From Geothrix sp. PMB-07 (GTDB lineage: Bacteria; Acidobacteriota; Holophagae; Holophagales; Holophagaceae), in contig NZ_CP132333.1 of assembly GCF_030758935.1 (NCBI RefSeq), positions 3,782,992 to 3,846,991 of the forward strand: a stretch of DNA of 64,000 nt. The letters are read 5' to 3'. Position numbers and translations under genes: made by a program. Below, piece by piece: positions 18,732-27,265 of this stretch (positions are counted from its first letter, which is position 1; the number at the start of each line of letters is the position of its first letter). The notes beneath the pieces were generated by a model. It did not search any database. It was not told where the DNA came from and was given only the letters and a program-made list of their open reading frames with translations.

Positions 18732-19598
18732 ATGATATATGACGATATTATTGCTGTTATAGTTAGTTTTAATGGCCACAAAAAAACAGATATGACAGTT
18801 CGCGCCCTTTTGGGGAAGGTTGGACATATTCATATTGTGGACAATGGTTCTGATTTAAAATCCCTTGAGGTCTTGCGGGCTCTAGAGGCCAACCAAGGCG
18901 TTTCTGTAACTTACCTGAAGAATAACCGAGGGATTGGTCATGCCTTGAACCTTGGACTAACCTATGCAAAAGATGGAGGCTTTACCTGGATACTCACCAT
19001 GGACCAGGACAGTCTTATAGATCACGACATGGTCCAAGCCTTTTGTCGAGCTATCCAAACACACCCCGACCTAGCATGTCTCTCGCCCACCGTCATTATT
19101 CATGGTGAACACAAGAGAGACCGACGAGATGGCCCTATCAGCTACGCCATAACCTCCGGAAACTTGGTTCGCATGGATGTATTTGAAAGAATAGGTGGCT
19201 ATAACGAAGAAATGTTCATCGATGCCCTGGATTTTGACTTCTGTCTAAGGGCACGCCAAGCAGGATGGCAAGTCTGGCAAGTTGGCAACGCTTTTTTATA
19301 TCATGAATTGGGCGACACACATACCGTTCCGAGACCATTTTCGCAATTCTATACACTCCATTCGCCAACCAGGCGCTACTACATGTATAGAAATTTCTTA
19401 TACCTAGCCAAGGCGCATGCACGGAATTTCCCTCTATTTATCATCAAATCCGCCATTGCACACTTCCTGTTGCTTATCACGATTCTCCTTTTTGAAAAAG
19501 AACGGGGGTCTAGTCTGTCAGCCATTTTTCAGGGAGTTGAGGACTTTTTCCATAACAGAATGGGGGCTAAGCCTGAGCCCGTGGATAAGGGCCGCTAA
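18732..19598 (+). CDS. Glycosyltransferase family 2, rhamnosyltransferase-like
   Basis: A 288-residue GT-A enzyme. It begins MIYDDIIAVIVSFNGHKKTD and contains HIHIVDNGSD, the donor loop LKNNRGIGHALNLGL, and the metal motif TMDQDSLID. The acceptor block MFIDALDFDFCLRARQAGW follows, then a late hydrophobic segment (FIIKSAIAHFLLLITILLF) suggesting membrane association. This pattern matches RfbN/WbbL-like rhamnosyltransferases, and the window encodes dTDP-rhamnose synthesis, so rhamnose is a reasonable donor (inference). Low GC and opposite orientation set it apart. An IS3-family element begins about 28 bases after the stop. Confidence 0.85.
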   Translation: MIYDDIIAVIVSFNGHKKTDMTVRALLGKVGHIHIVDNGSDLKSLEVLRALEANQGVSVTYLKNNRGIGHALNLGLTYAKDGGFTWILTMDQDSLIDHDMVQAFCRAIQTHPDLACLSPTVIIHGEHKRDRRDGPISYAITSGNLVRMDVFERIGGYNEEMFIDALDFDFCLRARQAGWQVWQVGNAFLYHELGDTHTVPRPFSQFYTLHSPTRRYYMYRNFLYLAKAHARNFPLFIIKSAIAHFLLLITILLFEKERGSSLSAIFQGVEDFFHNRMGAKPEPVDKGR

Positions 19599-19715
19599 GC
19601 CGTTCCTTATGCCATCAAGTAACACTTGACCCAAACCCCGAAAAATGGACCAGGGATGATGTGTAATTCAGGCCTTGGAGGGCATCCTTAGGGGAGCCCA
19701 GCCAAGGAGGCAGAG

Positions 19716-19982
19716 ATGCCAAGGAAGGGACATAGCGAGGAGCAGATCGTCTTCGCGTTGAAGCAGGCGGAGAACGGGGCAAAGATCCCTAACATCTGCC
19801 GGAAGTTGGGAATTTCAGACCAGACCTTCTACCGGTGGAAGCACCAGTTCGAGGGGCTCGGGGTCTCTGAGCTGCGGGAACTCCGGCAGCTTCGGGACGA
19901 GAATGCCCAGCTGAAGCGCCTGGTCGCGGACCTGAGCCTGGACAAGCACATCTTGCAGGAAGTGCTTTCAAAAAAAGTCTGA
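19716..19982 (+). CDS. IS3-family orfA, second element type
   Basis: An 88-residue helix-turn-helix protein (MPRKGHSEEQIVFALKQAEN, then CRKLGISDQTFYRWKHQF) with a C-terminal coiled coil (LRQLRDENAQLKRLVADLS). AAGGAGG sits about eight bases before the ATG. A seven-A run near the end (tcaaaaaaagtc) is the expected -1 frameshift site into orfB. It differs in sequence from orfA of the 1438-bp element. Confidence 0.88.
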   Translation: MPRKGHSEEQIVFALKQAENGAKIPNICRKLGISDQTFYRWKHQFEGLGVSELRELRQLRDENAQLKRLVADLSLDKHILQEVLSKKV

Positions 19983-19990
19983 AGGCCGCG

Positions 19991-20830
19991 GTGCGACGTT
20001 CGCTGGTGGACTGGATCCAAAAGGGCTATGGGTTCAGTGAGCGTCGCGCCTGCGGCCTTGTGAGCATCTGCCGGACAAGCGTCCGGTATAGGCACAGGCG
20101 GGACTCGCAAATCCCTTTACGAATGCGGTTGAAGGAACTGGCGGCAGCCCGAGTGCGGTTCGGCTATCGGCGTCTGACGGTGTTACTGCGGCGGGAGGGG
20201 TGGCACGTGAATGCGAAACGGGTCTATCGGATCTACAAGGAGGAGGGGCTGATGATCCGCACCAAACTGCGGAAGAAAATCGCACGGAGAAGGCCACTCA
20301 TCGCAGAACGGGCCAAGGCCCCGAATCAGCGCTGGAGTATGGACTTCGTGGCGGCCCGACTTGATGATGGGAGACCCTTCCGGATCCTGACGGTTGTGGA
20401 CCAGTTCACGAGGGAATGCGTGGCGATCCGGGGCAAGCCCAGGTTGAATGGCAGCGATGTGGCTGATGCCCTGGACTTGGCGGTTCGGGAGCGGGGCAAG
20501 CCCACATCGATCACTGTGGACAACGGAAGAGAATTCGCTGGGAAGGTGATGGACGCCTGGGCAGATGCCAGGGGCGTGCACCTGGCCTTCATTCGGCCAG
20601 GGAAGCCCACAGAGAATTCCTTCATTGAGAGTTTCAACGGCAGGCTGAGGGATGAGTGCCTGAACACGGAGATATTCCGGTCCATGGCAGAAATCAGGGG
20701 CAAGCTGGCCGCCTGGCGCTACGACTACAATCACCGCAGGCCACACAGCGCACTGGACGACCAGACACCGGCCCAGTTCGCAGCCCAGAATCCCGCGCTC
20801 GCGGGAGAATGGCCTGTCCCCTCCAAATAG
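19991..20830 (+). CDS. IS3-family orfB transposase, second element type; extreme C-terminus altered by IS insertion
   Basis: The 279-residue frame holds an HTH_21 region (RVRFGYRRLTVLLRREGW) and a complete rve core. DDE residues lie in RWSMDFVAARL, ITVDNGREF and SFIESFNGRLRDECLN. The frame is open upstream of 19991 and would normally be reached by -1 frameshifting from orfA. The inserted 1438-bp IS replaces the natural C-terminus after NPALAGE with WPVPSK. Without the insert the frame would read GPPRGAGLLLPDS and continue to a stop at 22317. All catalytic residues lie upstream, so activity may survive. Confidence 0.85.
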   Translation: MRRSLVDWIQKGYGFSERRACGLVSICRTSVRYRHRRDSQIPLRMRLKELAAARVRFGYRRLTVLLRREGWHVNAKRVYRIYKEEGLMIRTKLRKKIARRRPLIAERAKAPNQRWSMDFVAARLDDGRPFRILTVVDQFTRECVAIRGKPRLNGSDVADALDLAVRERGKPTSITVDNGREFAGKVMDAWADARGVHLAFIRPGKPTENSFIESFNGRLRDECLNTEIFRSMAEIRGKLAAWRYDYNHRRPHSALDDQTPAQFAAQNPALAGEWPVPSK

Positions 20831-20874
20831 AGCCAAGCTAAATGTTAAGGTCCACTCCAAAGGAGTCGGATCCA

Positions 20875-21141
20875 ATGAGGACAAGCAAGTTCACCGAGGA
20901 GCAGATCGTGGGGCTTCTCAGAGAGGCGGAGAAGGGGGAGCAGACGGTCGATGCCCTCTGCCGGGCCCGTGGGATCACGGCGCAGACCTTCTATCGATGG
21001 CGAAAGAAGTATGGCGGAGTCGAGGTTTCCGATGTCCGGCACATGCGGCAGCTTGAGAAGGAGAACGCCCAGCTCAAGCGCCTTCTGGCAGAACGGGAGC
21101 TGGATATCGCAGCCCTGAAAACGGTTCTCCGAAAAAAATGA
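20875..21141 (+). CDS. IS3-family orfA, copy 2
   Basis: The predicted 88-residue protein is identical to that of copy 1, with the helix-turn-helix and leucine-rich coiled coil. It ends at the A7 frameshift run. Confidence 0.9.
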   Translation: MRTSKFTEEQIVGLLREAEKGEQTVDALCRARGITAQTFYRWRKKYGGVEVSDVRHMRQLEKENAQLKRLLAERELDIAALKTVLRKK

Positions 21142-22187
21142 GTGGCGCGTCGCAGCGAAAGGAGGGGGCGGCATACCTGACGGCCACCGGCTTCTCCCAG
21201 CGGCGCGCTGCCCGGGCCATGGGCCTGAGCCGTTCCTATGTCCGGTATTCACGCCGGGTGAAACTGGATGGGCTGGACGAGCGGATCGTCCAGCTTGCCC
21301 ATGCCAACCCCCGCTATGGCCACCGGCGCGTCTGGGCCCTCCTGAGGCGGCTCCAGCTCCGGGTGAACCTGAAACGGGTCCACCGGGTTTTCAAAGCCCA
21401 TGGCCTCCAGGTCCGGCGGCGTCCCAAAAAGCACCTCCGGACCGGCCAGCATGTGCCGATGAAATCCGGGTATCCCAACCAGGTCTGGTCCTACGACTTC
21501 GTCCACGACAGCTGCCTGAACGGCGAGGTCGTGAAGTGCCTGACGCTCACCGACGAGTTTACGAAGGAGGCGTTGGTCATCGAAGTGGCCTCCTCCTTCA
21601 AGGCCGAGGAGGTCATGCAGGTCCTCAAACGCTTGTTCCAGACCCGGGGATGGCCCGCATTCCTGCGCAGTGACAACGGCCCCGAGTTCATCGCCCATGA
21701 CCTCCAGGTCTGGCTGATGGCCACCGGTGCCCAGACCTTCTACATCCCCCCGGGCTCGCCCTGGGCCAACGGCGTGGCCGAGAGCTTCAACAGCAAGTTC
21801 CGGGACGAATGCCTGAACATGGAGGCCTTCTCCAGCCTGGCTGAGGCCAAGGTCATCGTCGAAGCCTGGCGCCGTCGCTACAACGAGGAGCGCCCGCACA
21901 GCAGCCTGGGCTACCTCACCCCAACCGAGTTCCGCTGCACCATTGAACTGGCTCAGCTCGGTCTCCCTGCGACGGGGGCTCTGCCCCCGGACCCCCGGGA
22001 TTTATCGCTTTGGGCACCCCCGGTGGAGGCCAACGCCCTGACAGAAAAGGCCAGGGCGTTTCCCCTGGCCAACACCGTCCGGTGCATCTCCGAAGCGCTC
22101 AAGTCGCTTCCCAGCGTTGCTCTACCCTCTCCGGAGATGGAAGCCAAGCTACCATCTCCTGGAAGCTCCTGGCCAACCGGCCATTAG
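21138..22187 (+). CDS. IS3-family orfB transposase (DDE integrase), copy 2
   Basis: The 349-residue transposase is identical in predicted sequence to copy 1, with an intact DDE core (WSYDFVHD, LRSDNGPEF, GVAESFNSK). Lack of divergence between the copies points to recent transposition or gene conversion. Confidence 0.9.
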   Translation: MSGASQRKEGAAYLTATGFSQRRAARAMGLSRSYVRYSRRVKLDGLDERIVQLAHANPRYGHRRVWALLRRLQLRVNLKRVHRVFKAHGLQVRRRPKKHLRTGQHVPMKSGYPNQVWSYDFVHDSCLNGEVVKCLTLTDEFTKEALVIEVASSFKAEEVMQVLKRLFQTRGWPAFLRSDNGPEFIAHDLQVWLMATGAQTFYIPPGSPWANGVAESFNSKFRDECLNMEAFSSLAEAKVIVEAWRRRYNEERPHSSLGYLTPTEFRCTIELAQLGLPATGALPPDPRDLSLWAPPVEANALTEKARAFPLANTVRCISEALKSLPSVALPSPEMEAKLPSPGSSWPTGH

Positions 22188-22248
22188 CTCTCTCTTTTTC
22201 AACCCGACCTTCACATTTAGCCCGGACCTAAATCTGGGAACCGGCCAA

Positions 22249-22276
22249 GAAGGCCCGCCCCGAGGGGCGGGCCTTC
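22249..22276. terminator. Strong GC-rich hairpin next to the IS copy 2 insertion point
   Basis: GAAGGCCCGCCC (22249-22260) pairs perfectly with 22265-22276 around a CGAG loop. Before the IS insertion the stem would have been two base pairs longer. It lies within the 3' end of the interrupted IS3-type orfB and may act as a transcription terminator. Confidence 0.5.
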
Positions 22277-22473
22277 TCCTGCCTGATTCACCCGGTTTGT
22301 GTGAGGGCGTATCCTGATTCGACCAACCCGCTCCCAAGGCCTAAAACACTGGCCAAGGGGACCCTCAGAGGTCCTATCTTCCACATTGAACCTGCGATAG
22401 AAAACCGGGGCGGATCAGCAGTAGTTGCCGGAATCCAATCTATGTCCGCAACTTGCGTGTAGCGTTTTATAGA

Positions 22474-23577
22474 CTAAATAATCTGAGAAACCCATGTTTG
22501 ATACTCTTTAATGGAGCCATTTTTTAGGTTGTTATTCAAGTCGATTATATACCAAATCGAAAATATTATTACCATGAAAACCACAACAATGGATGATAGG
22601 GTTGACCGCGGTCTTGACTCTGCCAAATTAATAACCAAAATAGCTGAAAAAAAATCGGCTAAAACGACGGCCCGAAAATGCAATAGGGGCATAAATGAAC
22701 ATATAAAAGTCAAGGAGATACAAGCCAAGGATAGCTTAAGTAAAAATCGGTTTTTTGGCCTATTGAACACATTTTTATATCCACCAAAAACATAAAATAA
22801 TAAATAAATTAAAGGATACAAGAAAAGTTTAGCATACGAAAATAGCCCTAGCTTAGATAACTCTTCCCCCAAGTAGCGAGCTGTCCTTTCAAGCACATAC
22901 ACACCACCAGGTAGAGCAAGCGATGAATTTAAAGAATTTTGTGTGATCTGAGTACTCACCGTGATGGCAACCATCATCATAAAATAAAAGATTTTATCAT
23001 TTTCGATTTTAACAAACAAGGCGACTAATATAAATACTGAAGAAAAATAGTGCATAGATACGGCCATCAGGAAGACGAGCAGTGTAGTCCACAATAAATT
23101 TCTATACAGCGTATAAAAACCTAGTATCAAGAGGGATGATGCAACCGCCCATCTAATCTGAATAAATTCTATTGTTAAATAATGAATGCAAAAATATAAG
23201 CATATAGACAAGGCGGCTTGTTTTGAAAGCCTTATCGATATAATTACTTTAATTAAAATCGAACAAAAGACACAAAATAGTGACAGATAATAAAAATCTA
23301 GATTGATTGCTTTAAAAATAGAACTAACAACGATATAGCCCGGCTCTCCCCATAGTTGTTTGATTATTTCCGAATTAAGATTTCCAATCGGGGGCACTTC
23401 GTTATACATTTCTATGTAGCCAGAAAAATCAGCATCGCAATTCCACCTAAACCCAGCTACAGCAATTACCATTAAAACGATCACCAACAATAAATTCACC
23501 ATCCATTTATTGTTTTTTGAAAGGTATACAACATACGCAAGAAGTAACGCGACCAAAGGTAATAGGTATATGAGCAT
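22474..23577 (-). CDS. O-antigen polymerase-like membrane protein (Wzy/EpsG type)
   Basis: A strongly hydrophobic protein of about 367 residues with some ten predicted membrane helices (MLIYLLPLVALLLAYVVYL at the start, FFSAILVINLA late). An early extracytoplasmic segment reads FRWNCDADFSGYIEMYNEVP. This F-R-x-x-x-D-x-x-x-Y pattern is typical of EpsG-family polymerases that join O-units in the periplasm. ATG at 23577 starts directly at the first helix; an in-frame upstream start at 23667 would add 30 polar residues and is less likely. DNA here is much more AT-rich than the rfb genes upstream, which suggests recent acquisition of the unit-specific part. It is the last gene of the wzz-rfb-wzx operon. 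Confidence 0.8.
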   Translation of the reverse strand: MLIYLLPLVALLLAYVVYLSKNNKWMVNLLLVIVLMVIAVAGFRWNCDADFSGYIEMYNEVPPIGNLNSEIIKQLWGEPGYIVVSSIFKAINLDFYYLSLFCVFCSILIKVIISIRLSKQAALSICLYFCIHYLTIEFIQIRWAVASSLLILGFYTLYRNLLWTTLLVFLMAVSMHYFSSVFILVALFVKIENDKIFYFMMMVAITVSTQITQNSLNSSLALPGGVYVLERTARYLGEELSKLGLFSYAKLFLYPLIYLLFYVFGGYKNVFNRPKNRFLLKLSLACISLTFICSFMPLLHFRAVVLADFFSAILVINLAESRPRSTLSSIVVVFMVIIFSIWYIIDLNNNLKNGSIKEYQTWVSQII

Positions 23578-23877
23578 TCGCGAAGCATCCTTGGTTGTTG
23601 TGTGGTCTTCAACTCTCAGTTCTATCAGTGTCCCATAAGTTGATACAAATTCAAATTTTCTGGCCACTGTTAATTTTGGAACAGCCCTTTATATAAAAAT
23701 AGTAGAAATAATTTGAAAATTCTGGATTGTGTGTGGCGCTCAATGCATGGTGAGACGAAGCTAGTAGGAAATTCTCAAATCCAACAGCGGGCCTACGTTT
23801 TTGTTACCGATAATCCTATTTGGATAAAACCGGGATAATATGCATTTAAATTTCAGCTATAAATCAAAATACACGTG
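23578..23877. other. AT-rich gap between acyltransferase and wzy-like gene
   Basis: About 300 bases with no convincing open frame except a possible 30-codon N-terminal extension of the wzy-like gene. No structured element was recognised. Confidence 0.45.
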
Positions 23878-24519
23878 TCATCTATCCCTTTTAAGAACCG
23901 TATTCGCGGAAGGTGAAGCATACACCTTAAGGAAGGAATCAATATCTCCGCTTGAAAGCATCGGGGTGGCCTCCACTACTTGTTGGTCGGGCCACTCCCA
24001 CCATTTCAAATTTAGGAGTTTTTCAATGTCCTCTCCATCAAATCTCTTCCTGACTAATCTCCCTGGAACACCGCCAACAATGGCGTAGGGTTCCACATCC
24101 TTAACAATTACACTTCTAGCCATGATAATGGCACCGTCACCAATATGCACGCCAGAAAGGATAGTCACCCCAAGTCCAATCCAGACATCTGATCCGATAA
24201 CAACATCTCCCTTTGTCGAAGGGGTCCCATCACGACCAGCCCCCGGAAGTCCTAGTTTAATCCGCAGAGGGAAGGTAGATACCCAATGAGTCGGGTGATC
24301 ACCGCCAAGAAGGATATGAACCTCATCGGCGATTGAGGTGTAGTTGCCAATTATCAATCGAGCTCCATCGGCCCAACTATGAACTATTGGCACACCATAT
24401 GAGTATCGGCCAATTTCCACAGTCCCTTGACGAATCTGAAGTTTGAATCGCCCATCCAAGACTAGTCGACTAAATGTATTATATACCCACCCTAGAATTA
24501 ACTTCAACCAATATTTCAT
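23878..24519 (-). CDS. Left-handed beta-helix acyltransferase (CatB/VatD-like)
   Basis: A 213-residue hexapeptide-repeat acyltransferase, expected to be trimeric and acetyl-CoA dependent. The isoleucine-rich repeats are clear (VEIGRYSYGVPIVHSWADGARLIIGNYTSIADEV, then DVVIGSDVWIGLGVTILSGVHIGDGAII). The xenobiotic-acetyltransferase signature GGDHPTHWVSTFP includes the catalytic histidine. ATG at 24519 is chosen because AAGGAG lies seven bases upstream; the TTG upstream overlaps that site. Position between wzx and wzy suggests O-acetylation of a repeat-unit sugar. A drug-acetylating role, as in VatD, is possible but unlikely here. Confidence 0.85.
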   Translation of the reverse strand: MKYWLKLILGWVYNTFSRLVLDGRFKLQIRQGTVEIGRYSYGVPIVHSWADGARLIIGNYTSIADEVHILLGGDHPTHWVSTFPLRIKLGLPGAGRDGTPSTKGDVVIGSDVWIGLGVTILSGVHIGDGAIIMARSVIVKDVEPYAIVGGVPGRLVRKRFDGEDIEKLLNLKWWEWPDQQVVEATPMLSSGDIDSFLKVYASPSANTVLKRDR

Positions 24520-24722
24520 AAAGCACTCCTTCAAAAAACCGCTCAGACTCTAATTCATTCCCTTAATTAAATATGTAAAGCACGACTACACCTCTATTAG
24601 CGAATGATACTTTTTTATAGCTTAAATTAATTATATGACACCAACAAATCACCATCTTTACACAAATACCACCTAGAATTGTCTTACCAATTACAACTGG
24701 CCGGCAGGCACTGATAATACAC

Positions 24723-26258
24723 TTAATGTCGACGAGGGTAAACCACCCCAATTTTGGAAAGAACGTATTCTCTTTCATTTGGCAAAAGAAGCATCTTCCA
24801 TGCAAAGGCCCCAAACATAACGCCAGCCATCACTGGCGATTCCCATACGTGCTCACCAAATAGTCGTACAGCAGCTCCTTCCAGGACGAGAAGCAGCAGC
24901 AATGGTAAAACCGCAATAATCCCAGGCGAAAAAGCCTGTGTGGTGAAAACCTGAAGGGAGACCCCCAGTCGCGAACTCCTCGGAAGGTTAAGCCCTAAAT
25001 GGAAGGCCACACCGACGGCACCTCCGAGAACTGTTCCCCAGGCCACACCTATTGCACCGAATTTCCACCCCAAAAATGTAGATGCTAATATATTTGAAAA
25101 TCCCTCAGCCAATGGGCCAAGAATGATTCGACGATGGTCCCCAGCCCCCATGGCCAATAGATTAAACGGAAGCATCGACAAACGAATTACAGTCGCAAGA
25201 AGCAGTACACTAAGTATAGGTGAGATCTTCGATGCATAGTCATGGCCAACATACCCGTTAAGTAATATTGGCTTTAAAACACAGTATAACCCTGTAATTA
25301 TCCCCAGTAGCAGTAGATTCCAGCGAGTAGTGTTTAGAAGCAAGCCCATCAAACGCTTACGATCTCCCTGCGCGTCGAGAGCCGCACCCGCTGGTAAAAT
25401 GACACTTAGGATGGCGGATTGCGCTCCAACCAGCAGCGTTAATAGGCTGGAGGCAATCGCAAATCCCCCCACGGCAGAGAAATCAAAGCGGGCCACCAGT
25501 ACCAGATCTAGGCCGCTCACAAGAAGCATTGCGAAATTCCATACACTGAGACTGGTGCAATAATCCATGAGCTCTCTGAATGATTGACTATTCACAAGCT
25601 GTTTTGATATCAATAAATTGGGGACATAGTGCTTAATGGCAAATAACAGAGCGCTATAACTCAATATATTAATTCCACCAAAAATTGCACCCATCACCAC
25701 CAAACCTTTACCCCAAGCAGCAGCCAGAACAAGACCAAGAGCGGTACTAAGACGTCCTACAATAATAATCATGGCGGGTATTTCGTTCCTTTGAAGTCCG
25801 ACGAAAACTCCATTTAAAACAGAGAATGGAAGCCCAAGTGCCAGCGAGCTACCCACGAGGATGAGAGCTATTTTGGCATTAGCTAGAAGCGAAGCTGGAA
25901 TTGCCGGAAAAAACAGGGGTAGCATTCCAGATAAAGCAAATATCGCGAAAATACTAATTACAGCTGATCCAGAGAGCAGTGCCACTGCCGTCGAGACAAT
26001 CTGATTGCGCTGGATTACATCATTTCGAGCATCTGTATGCGCAGTGAATCGCCCCACTGCAGTTTGAAGTCCAAAATTGACAAGCCCCGTATAACCACCA
26101 ATTTGAAGTAAGAGAGCCCAAACACTGTAAGTGTCCCTATCCAGCAAGCGTACGAGAAACGGTGGCAGTGCGACTGCGAGTAGGGCACCAGCAGCGCCAC
26201 TTGCTAAATTCGAAACAACATTTCGAATTATGAGCCGTCGATCAAGTGGGTCCGCCAT
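24723..26258 (-). CDS. Lipid-linked oligosaccharide flippase (Wzx-like)
   Basis: A 511-residue polytopic protein of the polysaccharide transporter (PST/MATE-like) family that would flip undecaprenyl-linked repeat units across the inner membrane. It opens with RRLIIRNVVSNLASGAAGALLAVALPPFLVRLL, the typical first helix. It then alternates about 12 to 14 helices with the conserved block GAGDHRRIILGPLAEGFSNI between helices. ATG at 26258 shares one base with the rfbB TGA (TGATG). Codon use grows more AT-rich toward the 3' end of the operon. Confidence 0.88.
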   Translation of the reverse strand: MADPLDRRLIIRNVVSNLASGAAGALLAVALPPFLVRLLDRDTYSVWALLLQIGGYTGLVNFGLQTAVGRFTAHTDARNDVIQRNQIVSTAVALLSGSAVISIFAIFALSGMLPLFFPAIPASLLANAKIALILVGSSLALGLPFSVLNGVFVGLQRNEIPAMIIIVGRLSTALGLVLAAAWGKGLVVMGAIFGGINILSYSALLFAIKHYVPNLLISKQLVNSQSFRELMDYCTSLSVWNFAMLLVSGLDLVLVARFDFSAVGGFAIASSLLTLLVGAQSAILSVILPAGAALDAQGDRKRLMGLLLNTTRWNLLLLGIITGLYCVLKPILLNGYVGHDYASKISPILSVLLLATVIRLSMLPFNLLAMGAGDHRRIILGPLAEGFSNILASTFLGWKFGAIGVAWGTVLGGAVGVAFHLGLNLPRSSRLGVSLQVFTTQAFSPGIIAVLPLLLLLVLEGAAVRLFGEHVWESPVMAGVMFGAFAWKMLLLPNEREYVLSKIGVVYPRRH

Positions 26259-27265
26259 CAATGCGGCGCTGGGCTGATGATTGAATTAAATCCGTGCAAA
26301 TACCAGCTAACCGTCTTCTGCAATCCTTGCTCAAAAGTCACTTCAGAGTTCCAACCTAATTCACTCTGAACCTTGAAGGCATTAATAGCGTACCGTCGGT
26401 CATGCCCGGCACGATCCTGTACGAAAGTCTTGAGACTTCGGCTGGTGCCCTGGGGGCGCCCGAGGTACTGGTCCACCATGTCACATAACAGATCCACCAG
26501 GGCCAGATTGGTCTGCTCGTTGTCGCCGCCCACACAGTAGGTCTCACCCGCCACGCCATTCAGCATCACCGTCTCCAGCGCGGAACAATGGTCTTCCACG
26601 AACAGCCAGTCCCGGATGTTCAGGCCATCGCCGTAAATGGGGATGGGCTCGCCCTTGGCCATGCGCATGATCGCCAGGGGGATCAGCTTCTCGGGGTGTT
26701 GTCGGGGGCCGTAGTTGTTGGAGCAGTTGGTGGTCACCACATCCATGCCGTAGGTGTGGTGGTAGGCGCGCACCAGATGATCGCTGCCAGCCTTGCTGGC
26801 GCTGTAGGGGCTGTTGGGCGCGTAGGCCATCTCTTCGTGGAACTTGCCCTCCTCCCCCAGAGAGCCATATACCTCGTCCGTGCTGATGTGCAGGAACCGG
26901 CAATCCTTCTGCCCAGCCCAGGCCTGCCGCGCCGCCTCCAGCATGGAGAAAGTCCCCAGCAGGTTGGTTTGGATGAAGGCCGCCGGGCCTGTGATGCTCC
27001 GGTCCACATGGCTCTCCGCCGCCAGGTGAAACACCTTGGTGATGTGGTTCGACTCGATCAGGTGCCGCGCCAGCTCCAGGTTCTGGATGTCGCCCACCAC
27101 CAGCTCCACCCGCTCCAGGCCCTCCAGTTGCTTGGAGTCGGCCGCGTAGGTCAGCTTGTCCAGGACCAGGATCCGATCGCCGGGATGGTTGCGGTGCCAG
27201 CGGTGCACCAGGTTGCTGCCGATGAAACCGGCACCGCCGGTGATGAGAATCGTCTCGGGCATCAT
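26258..27265 (-). CDS. rfbB: dTDP-glucose 4,6-dehydratase
   Basis: Second step of dTDP-L-rhamnose synthesis: NAD-dependent conversion of dTDP-glucose to dTDP-4-keto-6-deoxyglucose. The 335-residue protein has the extended short-chain dehydrogenase fold with TGGAGFIGSNLV at the N-terminus. It also has HLAAESHVDRSI, the catalytic triad segment STDEVYGSL with Asp-Glu, and YSASKAG. CSNNYGPRQHPEKLIPL and YGDGLNIRDWLFVEDHC are RmlB-specific. Two ATG codons lie at 27265 and 27262, the second inside the ATGA overlap with rfbD. Length and motifs are standard. Confidence 0.95.
   Translation of the reverse strand: MMPETILITGGAGFIGSNLVHRWHRNHPGDRILVLDKLTYAADSKQLEGLERVELVVGDIQNLELARHLIESNHITKVFHLAAESHVDRSITGPAAFIQTNLLGTFSMLEAARQAWAGQKDCRFLHISTDEVYGSLGEEGKFHEEMAYAPNSPYSASKAGSDHLVRAYHHTYGMDVVTTNCSNNYGPRQHPEKLIPLAIMRMAKGEPIPIYGDGLNIRDWLFVEDHCSALETVMLNGVAGETYCVGGDNEQTNLALVDLLCDMVDQYLGRPQGTSRSLKTFVQDRAGHDRRYAINAFKVQSELGWNSEVTFEQGLQKTVSWYLHGFNSIISPAPH

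Larger units (their letters stand above)
20810..22247 (+). mobile_element. IS3-family element, copy 2 (IS407-like group), 1438 bp
   Basis: Same length, orientation, terminal repeats and predicted proteins as the element at 14577; no difference was found by eye. It is flanked by a different 4-bp target duplication, AGAA at 20806-20809 and 22248-22251. It sits at the foot of a strong hairpin near the end of the other IS3-type orfB. The distinct duplications show that the two copies inserted independently. Confidence 0.92.
19627..22367 (+). mobile_element. Second type of IS3-family element, split by IS copy 2; ends approximate
   Basis: An element with its own orfA and orfB (MPRKGHSEEQIV type) begins near TGACCC at 19627. 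Sequence matching its interior resumes after the inserted IS at 22248. A possible right end near 22367 reads inward TGAGGGTCCCC...TTGGCCAG, loosely matching TGACCCAAACCCC...TGGACCAG on the left. No target duplication is evident, so both ends are estimates. A truncated relative lies at 13555. Confidence 0.65.

Noticed and set aside
14577-22247. A composite transposon formed by the two identical IS copies
   Set aside because: Each copy has its own different 4-bp target duplication on both sides. A composite element would show one shared duplication only at its outer ends.
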